Shown here: in pieces, positions 16,042 to 23,526 of the stretch
How the letters are laid out: each line of letters starts with the position of its first letter
Numbering within the stretch: position 1 is the first letter of the stretch
DNA from: JAGMES01 sp023128035
Lineage (GTDB): Bacteria; Bacillota; Halanaerobiia; DY22613
Direction: 5' to 3'
Assembly: GCA_030627905.1 (NCBI GenBank)
Contig: DAOVRZ010000056.1
Span: 1-34,440, forward strand
Length of the DNA: 34,440 bases
Program-made: the position numbers and the translations under genes
Notes under the pieces: model-generated
The model's database searches: none
What the model saw: only the letters and a program-made list of their open reading frames with translations
Told to the model about the DNA's origin: nothing

Positions 16042-16077
16042 AAACAAGCCTGGAAATTTTCCAGGCTTGTTTTTTTC
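16042..16077 (+). terminator. Terminator between convergent TPR and barrel-protein genes
   Basis: AACAAGCCTGGAAA / TTTCCAGGCTTGTT with a 2-4 base loop and seven T. It may also act for the minus-strand operon. Confidence 0.92.
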
Positions 16078-17438
16078 TAAAATTCTAGAGATGTATTTAA
16101 TCCGATAGAAACACTCTTTGTATCTACAGCTCCAGTTATGTCTGTTTTAAATGGTCCAAAATGTAGTCCAAATCCCCCTGTAAGGGTGTTGCTATTCTTA
16201 GCGAAAGAGTGGATAATTCCAACACGCATTGGAAGAACCCAAATTGGATTAAACTCTAATCCTGCTCCTATTTCAGAATAACTCAAACCTTTCGCAACAT
16301 TGGTTCTGGATGCTTGAACACCAAGTAAAAGCCACCGATCTAATTTATATGATGCGCCGATATTAATTTTAGATGGTAGTTTCTCTACAATTTCTTCGGT
16401 TCCTGTTCCATAAACAGGTTCAGAAGTAAGGTTTCCGCCTATAGGGTTATCAGGATTATCATCTTTAACTAGACCATATTCAATAGTATTATACTCATTA
16501 AATTTGATGGAACCAATATTCATGGCGCTGATTCCGAAAGTCCAATTATCTTTTCGTGCAAGTAGGCCAAAATCTACAGCAGAACCAAGGCCTAGATGAG
16601 ATGAGTCAGATGTATAAATCGCCTTGATTAATGGATACATCTCACCGTCTTCAAGTTCAGCCATTTTTTCTTTAATAAGTTTATTATCTGCAAAACGGAT
16701 ATCTATGATCTGCACATTTCCATCGGCTTCACCATATCCAAGATAAAACTTAGTATCATCTGTAAGAAACGTCTTGGCATATCCTCCAGCAACTACGTGT
16801 AATGTACTTCCTGCATAAAGTTCATCAAAGTAATCAGTAACGTTAAAATACTTATGCAATGGTAAGCTGAAAGATAAACCTGCATCTGCAGTTGCCATAA
16901 CATAGGCTTCGGTATCAGTAAGGTCTAAGAGATTGGATGGTTCTGTTTCTTCTTCACCATTTAAATTAACATAATCCATGTTTCCCTTAAGGAGTAGATT
17001 AAATAGATCCTTATCTAATCTGCCTCTTACATGACCAGTAACACCTGTTGAAATTCCTACTGGGCCAATTATTATTTTGGCTCGAGTTGTATGATCTGCA
17101 TTTATACTAAATCCAGAGGATGGAATGGCATCCAAAAGATAGTTGATCTCTTCTTCATTCCAATTTGAGTCAGAGCCTTCAACAAGTCCACCGTATTCTA
17201 AGATATCATAAACTCCTAAAGAGTTTGTCCATAGAGTGGTATCTAGAATAAGTAGATCTAAAGAGAACATGCCGTTATCTACATTGATTGCTGCCGGATT
17301 CCAATCAATGCCATTATCTCCTGTAGCAGCAGCGCCTGGAGCGTTCCCCATAGCTTTTACATCAGCCGAAGCTTGAACGCTCCCAGAAAAGATAGTGACT
17401 ACCAATAACAAACTAAGTAAAATTGATATTTTTTTCAT
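16077..17438 (-). CDS. Putative outer-membrane beta-barrel protein (FadL/TraF-like)
   Basis: 453 residues with a type I signal peptide (cleavage near residue 23-25, VQASA). The mature start KAMGNAPGAAATGDNGIDWNPAAI resembles FadL/OMPP1 and TraF-like barrel proteins, where an N-terminal GxGxA...NPA motif is common. The rest shows alternating hydrophobic strands, and the last strands (IGAGLEFNPIWVLPMRVGII, GGFGLHFGPF, VSIGLNTSLEF) end in a terminal Phe, the signature recognised for outer-membrane insertion. It follows a lipoprotein gene by 13 bases, apparently in one operon. The ribosome binding site GGAGGGG is clear. Substrate unknown. Confidence 0.72.
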   Translation of the reverse strand: MKKISILLSLLLVVTIFSGSVQASADVKAMGNAPGAAATGDNGIDWNPAAINVDNGMFSLDLLILDTTLWTNSLGVYDILEYGGLVEGSDSNWNEEEINYLLDAIPSSGFSINADHTTRAKIIIGPVGISTGVTGHVRGRLDKDLFNLLLKGNMDYVNLNGEEETEPSNLLDLTDTEAYVMATADAGLSFSLPLHKYFNVTDYFDELYAGSTLHVVAGGYAKTFLTDDTKFYLGYGEADGNVQIIDIRFADNKLIKEKMAELEDGEMYPLIKAIYTSDSSHLGLGSAVDFGLLARKDNWTFGISAMNIGSIKFNEYNTIEYGLVKDDNPDNPIGGNLTSEPVYGTGTEEIVEKLPSKINIGASYKLDRWLLLGVQASRTNVAKGLSYSEIGAGLEFNPIWVLPMRVGIIHSFAKNSNTLTGGFGLHFGPFKTDITGAVDTKSVSIGLNTSLEF

Positions 17439-17451
17439 TCAAGCCCCTCCT

Positions 17452-19548
17452 TTAAAGATTTTCTGGTACATGAACATTTATTTTTCCATCTATCCATATT
17501 GTACATTTAATTGAATCAGTAGGTTGTAAATTAACAACATGATCTGTATCACTTTCATTTGGGATAATAATATCAACAGTTACTTCAAAACCTGTTTCGT
17601 TGGCTAAAACATCAGTTAATGCTGTATCTATCTTAAAGACTACTTCATCTTCACGAGATGGGTGAAGAATTGTTTCAATTGGAATAAGGGTTCCTTCAGG
17701 TGTGGAGAATGTAAAGCGTGCACCTAATCCAAAAGAAGTGTCATTAGTATATTTGATGTGTAGACTTACTTCTTCAATAAATTCAGAGACTTGATCGATT
17801 AGATCACGTTGATCTACTTCTAAAGTAATCTCTTCGCTAATCACATCGGAGATTTCTAAACCATCTGATGGAATTGTTAAGGCTAATGGAAGTTCGACAG
17901 AACCACTTGGAAGAATATAATCATCTGATGTAATATAGAAATCTTTACTTAAACTAAGTCCACCTGAAATCCCGAAGGAAACATATGCTGGTTTGGAATT
18001 GATGATATCGATGAATTTTTGATAATCTTCTTCTTCTCCAAGGCTGAAATCCAATTCATTTCTTGCTTCAAGATTTAGTGAAAAATTAGCTTCCATATTT
18101 TCGTCATTTTCATCTTTTAGCGGTACTAGACCTTCTGCGTCTTCAAATGTTTTTAAAGACATAGTAAGGTTCCCTACAAAACTTGTCTGATTATCAATGT
18201 TCAAGTTTAAGAAGATGTCTTTCAAACCTATAGAAACATCTTGATATTCTTCTGGTATAGGTATTTCAACAATTCCAGTACCTATCTCTTCCAATTGGAA
18301 GTCCCAATCTGGCGTATCTGGATATGGATCAGGTATGAGATCAGAGATATCACCTGAAATAGATTTTGCTTTAATATCAGTCATTGAAAAACCTAGATTA
18401 TACTCATATGGTTTTATTTCGTTGTTGACATCATCCCAGACATCATAAATGAAAGTATCTTCAAATTGAATATCAACAGTAATTTCAGATTCTGGAGAGA
18501 GAGTTACTCCACTAAGATCAATATATCGCCTATTTTCGTCATTTTTCATTAGTTTTATGTTACCCAAGTAAAATTCCTGGATTCGGAATGGCAATTTATT
18601 GTTATCGGTACTTTTATCAGCCATGACAGTATTTTCGTTAAGATAAATTTTTCCAGATTCTATTGTAACTTCATTAATTCCTATCAAAGCTCCTAAAGGT
18701 TTGATAGAAGAAAAATTAATTTCTGAAAAATCTAGATCATCAAAATTAAATCCTTCAACCTCAACAATTTCTAACTGATCACTAATGTGTAAAGTAAGAT
18801 CGATATTAGCTTGAGTACTGTGAGCTGTTAAGATAACTTCAAAGTTCATCTCTTTTGGAATGTCAGATTCAGCTAGTAAGATGGATCCAGTTAAATGTTG
18901 ATGATCCATACTAACTTTATCAGGATCTCCTAAATTTACAAATTCAATGGTATTAGTACCTACTTGGTTACCCTCTTTATCTTTTAGGGTAATAATAATT
19001 TTATCAAATGGCTCATCTGTATCTAATGAAAAGTCCACTTTATTAGTAGGGGCATTAGATAATTTTGCTCTTTCAAAAGGAGCTTGAATATATATTCCCT
19101 GTTTTGTGAAATAATCAAAAGTTATATCTGTGGGAGGCATTAGATTATCCTGATCATCATTGATACTATTATTCAAATTAATATCGGCAATTCCAGCATT
19201 AATGCTGATAGCACCTTGACTCCAATTAAATGCATCAAACGATAGAGCACTACTATCTACTGTTAATTCTGGAAGTGGTACTTTTAAATCAAGATCAGGG
19301 TCATCTCCTGTTGAGAATGTAAAAGTATATATATTGGTATCTTCATTTACTATAAGTCCATCAGGTAGATCTGCGTCAGCCACTGCATCGCCTAAATTTC
19401 CCCAGGCTTTGATTAAAGGGATTTGTACAGCAACATCCCAAGTTGGAGGAGTTACTTCATCAAAATCTTTAAGGTTTGGTATTAAATTACAGCCAGTCAA
19501 AAACAATACAATAAGGAAGAGGATTGGAACAAGTTTGCGAATTTTCAT
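17452..19548 (-). CDS. Large lipoprotein of unknown function
   Basis: 698 residues. The N-terminus MKIRKLVPILFLIVLFLTGC has a lipobox with Cys20. The mature protein is acidic and all-beta in character, with repeated strand patterns and several similar segments (for example DDLDFSEINFSSIKPLGAL, PESEITVDIQFEDTFIYDVW and ISEEITLEVDQRDLIDQVSE), suggesting a row of beta-sandwich domains. No named family is recognised. It is first in a two-gene operon with the barrel protein, under a near-consensus promoter, so the pair probably works together at the outer membrane or cell surface. An AAGGAGTG ribosome binding site lies before the ATG. Confidence 0.78.
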   Translation of the reverse strand: MKIRKLVPILFLIVLFLTGCNLIPNLKDFDEVTPPTWDVAVQIPLIKAWGNLGDAVADADLPDGLIVNEDTNIYTFTFSTGDDPDLDLKVPLPELTVDSSALSFDAFNWSQGAISINAGIADINLNNSINDDQDNLMPPTDITFDYFTKQGIYIQAPFERAKLSNAPTNKVDFSLDTDEPFDKIIITLKDKEGNQVGTNTIEFVNLGDPDKVSMDHQHLTGSILLAESDIPKEMNFEVILTAHSTQANIDLTLHISDQLEIVEVEGFNFDDLDFSEINFSSIKPLGALIGINEVTIESGKIYLNENTVMADKSTDNNKLPFRIQEFYLGNIKLMKNDENRRYIDLSGVTLSPESEITVDIQFEDTFIYDVWDDVNNEIKPYEYNLGFSMTDIKAKSISGDISDLIPDPYPDTPDWDFQLEEIGTGIVEIPIPEEYQDVSIGLKDIFLNLNIDNQTSFVGNLTMSLKTFEDAEGLVPLKDENDENMEANFSLNLEARNELDFSLGEEEDYQKFIDIINSKPAYVSFGISGGLSLSKDFYITSDDYILPSGSVELPLALTIPSDGLEISDVISEEITLEVDQRDLIDQVSEFIEEVSLHIKYTNDTSFGLGARFTFSTPEGTLIPIETILHPSREDEVVFKIDTALTDVLANETGFEVTVDIIIPNESDTDHVVNLQPTDSIKCTIWIDGKINVHVPENL

Positions 19549-19579
19549 TTACTTATAATCACTCCTTTAATAAGATTTT

Positions 19580-19610
19580 GGACAGATTTTACATAAAAGA
19601 AAATCTGTCC
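19580..19610 (-). promoter_or_regulatory. Hairpin in the 5' leader of the lipoprotein operon
   Basis: GGACAGATTT and AAATCTGTCC form a perfect 10-bp stem with an 11-base loop, between the promoter at 19634-19662 and the lipoprotein start. There is no T run on the minus strand. It may stabilise or regulate the mRNA. Confidence 0.5.
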
Positions 19611-19633
19611 ATAAATATTAACTCGTTAACTAA

Positions 19634-19662
19634 ATTATATCTTATTCGCCATATGGAGTCAA
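19634..19662 (-). promoter_or_regulatory. Sigma-A-type promoter of the lipoprotein/barrel operon
   Basis: On the minus strand TTGACT, 17-base spacer, TATAAT. The spacing and -10 are ideal. Confidence 0.78.
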
Positions 19663-19745
19663 CATAAAGGAGCAAATCTTTCCTTTAGAGGTAAAGGTAT
19701 AGAAATGAAAAAAAGAGAGTAAAATATGAATAAGGAGGCGAAACT

Positions 19746-20276
19746 ATGAAAGCAACTGGAATTGTTAGAAAGATAGACAATTTAGGTCGAGTTGTAATCC
19801 CAAAGGAACTTAGAAAAAATTTGAATATTGCCGAAGGAACAAATCTAGAAATTTTCGTTGATCGTAAGGGAAAAGTTATTTTGAAAAAGTATTCTCCATT
19901 AGCAGAGATTGAACAACTTGATGACTATGTAAAAACACTTTCTCAAACTACAGAGTGTGATGCTATGATTGTTGATACTGAAAGGGTAATAGCTTCTTCT
20001 ACTGACAATCTCAATTATAGGTTGGGCAAAGGCCCTCTCGATGCATTAGAACAGCGAAAAATGCTTGTGATTAAAGAAGCTAAATCTGAGGAAATCTGTA
20101 AAGGTTGTGAACATCAGAATTGTTCTATAAAATCAGCAATTATCAGTCCAATTATTCGACATGGAGATGTTTTCGGTGCTGTACTGCTCTCTTCTTGTGA
20201 TAAAACAATGGGAGATTATGAAGCTACCATTGCAAAAACGGCTGCTAGTATTTTGGCAAAACAAGCTCGTGTCTGA
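19746..20276 (+). CDS. spoVT: Stage V sporulation protein T, AbrB-family regulator
   Basis: 176 residues, matching the ~178 of SpoVT. Residues 1-50 form the AbrB swapped-hairpin DNA-binding domain, starting MKATGIVRKIDNLGRVVIPK and ending VILKKYSP, nearly as in Bacillus. The remaining ~120 residues are the GAF-like domain (TECDAMIVDTERVIAS, with a Cys-containing EICKGCEHQNCSIKSA). SpoVT adjusts forespore (sigma-G) gene expression and affects germination-receptor levels, consistent with the ger operon in this window. The ribosome binding site is AAGGAGGCG. A terminator follows 65 bases after the stop. Confidence 0.95.
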   Translation: MKATGIVRKIDNLGRVVIPKELRKNLNIAEGTNLEIFVDRKGKVILKKYSPLAEIEQLDDYVKTLSQTTECDAMIVDTERVIASSTDNLNYRLGKGPLDALEQRKMLVIKEAKSEEICKGCEHQNCSIKSAIISPIIRHGDVFGAVLLSSCDKTMGDYEATIAKTAASILAKQARV

Positions 20277-20340
20277 TAAAACAATCTGGTCTTTACTTAC
20301 AGAAGAAGATGGATTTATTCCCATACGAAAATGTTGTTAA

Positions 20341-20372
20341 AGATAACCCTTAGTGATGGGTTGTCTTTTTTC
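20341..20372 (+). terminator. Terminator after spoVT
   Basis: AGATAACCC/GGGTTGTCT (one wobble), loop of eight, then a T run. This lies inside the longest possible nadE reading frame and argues for the later nadE start. Confidence 0.85.
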
Positions 20373-20435
20373 TTGCATATACAAAAGAAGAATGCTACAA
20401 TGAGAGTAAATTTGAAGGATAGGAGGATTTTGGAG

Positions 20436-21164
20436 TTGAAAGATTATCAGAAACTTACGGAAAAGTTGGTAGAGTGGATTAGAAATCAAGTTTTAAATGC
20501 AAATGCAAAAGGAACTATAGTGGGATTGAGTGGTGGTATAGATTCAGCTGTAACTGCTGTTCTTTGTAAGAAAGCTTTTCCTGAAAATATGTTGGGAATT
20601 ATTATGCCTTGTTATAGCAATCCACAGGATGCTGAAGATGCCAAATTGCTAGCAGAAGCTTATGATATTCCTTTCCAGGTGGTAAATCTGGAAAAACCCT
20701 TTGATGCTTTAAAAGAAACCTTTGGAAATATAGATCAATTGCCTCAAGATAGTTTAACTATAGCTAATATTAAGCCTCGTTTACGGATGACTACCCTTTA
20801 TTATTTTGCAAGTTTACATAATTCTTTAGTAGTGGGTACAGACAATCGAAGTGAATTGAAAATAGGGTATTTCACCAAATATGGTGATGGTGGAATAGAT
20901 ATCACACCATTGGGTAATCTTGTCAAAATGCAGGTCAGAGAACTAGCTCGTCATCTAGATATACCTGAAAAAATTATAACTAAGGCACCTTCTGCAGGTC
21001 TATGGGATAATCAGACCGATGAGAAAGAGATGGGAGTAACCTATGAGGAATTAGATCACTATATACTAACTGGAGAAGCAGAGCCAGGAGTTAAAGAGAT
21101 AGTAGATCGTTTACATGCACGTAGTTTGCATAAATTACAAATACCTCCAATTCCTGAATTTTAG
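20436..21164 (+). CDS. nadE: NH3-dependent NAD+ synthetase
   Basis: 242 residues from a TTG start at 20436, chosen because AGGAGG lies 9 bases upstream and because the open frame further upstream (from 20331) runs through the spoVT terminator. The ATP-pyrophosphatase loop SGGIDSAVTA is at about residues 32-41, with VGTDNRSELKIGYFTKYGDG and APSAGLWDNQTDEKEMGVTY as further NadE motifs. There is no N-terminal nitrilase (glutaminase) domain, so it uses free ammonia to amidate deamido-NAD+, the last step of NAD+ synthesis. No coupling to neighbours is seen. Confidence 0.95.
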   Translation: MKDYQKLTEKLVEWIRNQVLNANAKGTIVGLSGGIDSAVTAVLCKKAFPENMLGIIMPCYSNPQDAEDAKLLAEAYDIPFQVVNLEKPFDALKETFGNIDQLPQDSLTIANIKPRLRMTTLYYFASLHNSLVVGTDNRSELKIGYFTKYGDGGIDITPLGNLVKMQVRELARHLDIPEKIITKAPSAGLWDNQTDEKEMGVTYEELDHYILTGEAEPGVKEIVDRLHARSLHKLQIPPIPEF

Positions 21165-21287
21165 TAATGAATAAAATTGGGTAACATTTTATACTTATGA
21201 CTCATATTTTATACTAGGCCTTAATAGAGAAAGGCCATATAATTCAAATCTGATTTTTTAAAAAAATTAAAGAGGAGCTAAAAAAAT

Positions 21288-21800
21288 ATGAGTTATAAAA
21301 AAGATAAAAATTTTAAACACACAAAAAAGATACAGCCTTTGTTTAGTTGCGAAAAATTTAAGCTATTAAAAGTTATTGGAGAAGAAACAGTTCAGGTAGT
21401 ATCTGATACTGTAGATGCGCTTGAGCGTCCTGCTAGGGAAATCATTGAAATAGATTTTGAATTAGTCGACACTACTGATCATGCTTTCACTGATAAAGTT
21501 GTTAAGCAAGGGATTATCTGCAAGCGGATCATTTATTGTGATACTGATGGAGATGTAAGGTGTCAATTTGTCAGAATCCCATTTACCGCAGTTGCTGAGA
21601 TTCCAGGTGTAGATCCTAAATTCGAATTAGAATTCCAGAATAAGCTGATTTTAGCAGAGACAGATTATGATTTGATTGATCCAAACACTTTGGCTGAGAA
21701 AGTAGTCTTTGAAATTAAGATTAAAGTAAGCAAATATGTTCAACGTCAATTGAAAGTTTGTAACACAAATGTGCTCAGTCATAACCAAATTTGTAGATAA
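21288..21800 (+). CDS. SPOCS/DUF3794-domain protein
   Basis: 170 residues. One SPOCS (DUF3794) domain is seen at about residues 55-150: DKVVKQGIICKRIIYCDTDG, FVRIPFTAVAEIPGVDP and EKVVFEIKIKVSKYVQRQL. SPOCS domains occur in SipL and other spore coat and spore-associated proteins of clostridia and relatives. The N-terminus is Lys-rich and the tail carries two Cys. No LysM domain is present, unlike SipL. GAGGAGC precedes the ATG. A probable spore protein; the exact role is unknown. Confidence 0.78.
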   Translation: MSYKKDKNFKHTKKIQPLFSCEKFKLLKVIGEETVQVVSDTVDALERPAREIIEIDFELVDTTDHAFTDKVVKQGIICKRIIYCDTDGDVRCQFVRIPFTAVAEIPGVDPKFELEFQNKLILAETDYDLIDPNTLAEKVVFEIKIKVSKYVQRQLKVCNTNVLSHNQICR

Positions 21801-21811
21801 CTGTTTAAGAT

Positions 21812-21865
21812 AAAAGGGTGATATAATAATCTTCTTAAGAAGATTATTATATCATCCTTTTTACA
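21812..21865 (+). terminator. Very long perfect terminator hairpin
   Basis: AAAGGGTGATATAATAATC TTCTT AAGAA ... pairs perfectly for more than 20 bp with almost no loop and ends in TTTTT. Strong terminator; also serves the converging minus-strand gene. Confidence 0.92.
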
Positions 21866-21870
21866 TTGTT

Positions 21871-22800
21871 TTAATTATTAAAAATTTGAACAGCAAACTC
21901 AGGGGTTAAGCGATGTCCCGTTGCTTTTTCTAACATATCATTCCAATAATATTTTGCTCCAGGTTTAAACACTTTTTCAATCAGAAAAGAACCAATTCTC
22001 TTATCATTGATGATGTGAGGAATCTGAAGAGAATCTTTGATAGCAGTTTCGATTTGCTAGGCTGCTAAGTAACCTAGTATGTAATTATGATAATATACAG
22101 GAAAACTACCTAGATGGACTTTGGCAGGCCAATCAGTTTGATTTCGACCTTCTGGGTGCTTGATAAGTTGTAATTCTTCTACTAAATTCCACCAGAGGCT
22201 ATTTAGATCTTGATCTGGATTTTTATAAAGGCTACGTTCAAAGTAAACCATGACAAGCCCCCAGCGGATAAAGATTAGCATAGCTAATTGTTCAGTCCAG
22301 AGAATCTGTTCTTTAAAATTATCTATAAGTTCTGGATTTGCATTTGCAATTTCTTTTAACCATTCAGGATTGTGAGAAAGTTTACCAAACATCATTGCTA
22401 TAGCTTCTGTGGTAAACATATGGGCTGGTTCGCGCAGAGTGTAGGGGAGGTCGAAGTCTAAATATTTATCATATACTCCATGTCCTAGTTCGTGTAAGGT
22501 AGTGTCCATCCAGCTTTCATTGTTTCTGATATTACAAAGAATACGTACATCTCCTTCACCGTTAATATGGATACAAAAGGCATGTTGGTCTTTGCCTTCC
22601 CGCTCGTAAAGATCACTCCGTCCTAATATATCATCCACTTCTAAACCGATTCCTGAATAATATTTTTTGCTAAGTTCGACTATATCTTGATTGCTAAAGA
22701 ATTGGAGCGACTTCTTGACCAATTTGTTTAATTGTTTCAGGCTCTATTTGATGCTGTAGGTAATAGTTATGTAGAATCTCTAATTGGCGAACCAATAAGG
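21871..22800 (-). pseudogene. M3-like zinc metallopeptidase, truncated, frameshifted and with an internal TAG
   Basis: Minus strand. The main frame 22722-22057 contains the zinc motif in WMDTTLHELGHGVYDKYL and the downstream Glu region FTTEAIAMMFG, typical of M3/M2 gluzincin peptidases, and ends GYLAA at a TAG (22057-22059). After that stop the same frame stays open and protein-like (QIETAIKDSLQIPHIID, then a C-terminal LTPEFAVQIFNN) until a TAA at 21871. Upstream of 22722 the family sequence continues in another frame (LLVRQLEILHNYYLQHQIEP), so there is also a frameshift, and the N-terminal half of the enzyme (usually ~500 residues) is missing at about 22800, where a long inverted repeat begins. 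Confidence 0.82.
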
Positions 22801-22804
22801 GATA

Positions 22805-22883
22805 GTCACACTCACATACCGTATATAGTAGTGAAACCGTCAATTCAGTATTATATACGGTATGTGAGCTCTTGTGCGACTAC
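22805..22883. repeat. Long inverted repeat at the breakpoint of the peptidase gene
   Basis: CTCACATACCGTATATA (22811-22827) is perfectly complementary to 22852-22868, with a 24-base loop and outer partial arms GTCACAC/GTGCGAC. A T run follows on the plus strand (22884 on). It could be a terminator or a small mobile element (MITE-like); it lies exactly where the peptidase gene is cut. Confidence 0.7.
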
Positions 22884-22992
22884 TTTTTTTGGGCTAATCA
22901 TGAAATATATTTCGCATTAAGAATAAAAATTCCTTCAAAAAAATATAATTTTATTAAAATTTGTATTAGCTTTAATTGAGAGAAAAAATTAC

Positions 22993-23021
22993 TTGACTTT
23001 TCAGAAATGGTGTATTATTAT
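22993..23021 (+). promoter_or_regulatory. Sigma-A-type promoter of the hydrogenase operon
   Basis: TTGACT, 17-base spacer, TATTAT. The 240-base leader to the first gene holds two Rex-like operators. Confidence 0.7.
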
Positions 23022-23049
23022 GGTGGTGAGGTTTATTTAGTTGATTTAA

Positions 23050-23065
23050 TGTGAAATTATTCACA
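23050..23065 (+). promoter_or_regulatory. Rex-like operator 1
   Basis: TGTGAAATTATTCACA is a perfect palindrome of 6-bp arms, matching the Rex consensus (TTGTGAAnnnnTTCACAA). It lies about 30 bases after the -10 box, a repressor position. Rex senses NADH/NAD+. The same pattern (TGTGA-N6-TCACA) also fits CRP/FNR proteins. Confidence 0.68.
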
Positions 23066-23216
23066 GAATATTCTTAAAAAAATCGTATTTATTCCCTATG
23101 CTTTAATTTTGCGAATTTTTGATATAGTATTTTATTTTTTTCTATATTTTTTTATCTCTTTCACCTACATCAAGAAGAATATCATTATGTTGTAGGGTTT
23201 TATTTAAGTGCTATAA

Positions 23217-23230
23217 GTGAAATAAATCAC
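23217..23230 (+). promoter_or_regulatory. Rex-like operator 2
   Basis: GTGAAATAAATCAC, a second GTGA-N6-TCAC half-palindrome 33 bases before the first gene of the hydrogenase operon. Confidence 0.5.
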
Positions 23231-23262
23231 AAAAAAATGACAATTTGATAGGGGGGAGTGAA

Positions 23263-23526
23263 TTGCTTACTATTACAGTTTGTGTTGGAAGTTCGTGTCA
23301 TATGCGAGGCTCTTATCAGGTTATCGACAGATTAGAAAAATGGATTCATTCAAACGATTTGGAAAGTCAAGTGGAGTTGAAAGCAAATTTTTGTATGGAA
23401 AACTGTAACTGTGGCATTTCAATGAAAATTGGAGATACTGAACCGATTACGCTATCAGACGTGGATTCCCTAACGGGAGTATTGGAGGATAAAGTTTTCC
23501 CACAGATTAGGGGGGAAGTAAAATGA
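23263..23526 (+). CDS. Small thioredoxin-like [2Fe-2S] ferredoxin
   Basis: 87 residues from a TTG start placed after AGGGGGGAGTG. It carries CVGSSCHMRGS near the N-terminus and CMENCNCG about 40 residues later, the four-Cys pattern of thioredoxin-like [2Fe-2S] proteins related to NuoE. It is close in sequence to the C-terminal domain of HydA in this operon (CVGTCCYLGGSYD ... CFENCQGGP). Its stop overlaps the next ATG (ATGA), so it is translationally coupled to the sensory hydrogenase and probably passes electrons to or from it. An upstream TTG at 23245 is unlikely, since it lies before the ribosome binding site. Confidence 0.85.
   Translation: MLTITVCVGSSCHMRGSYQVIDRLEKWIHSNDLESQVELKANFCMENCNCGISMKIGDTEPITLSDVDSLTGVLEDKVFPQIRGEVK

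Noticed and set aside
20331..20435. Longer nadE start at 20331
   Set aside because: The extension runs through the spoVT terminator and lacks a ribosome binding site, while the TTG at 20436 has AGGAGG at good spacing.
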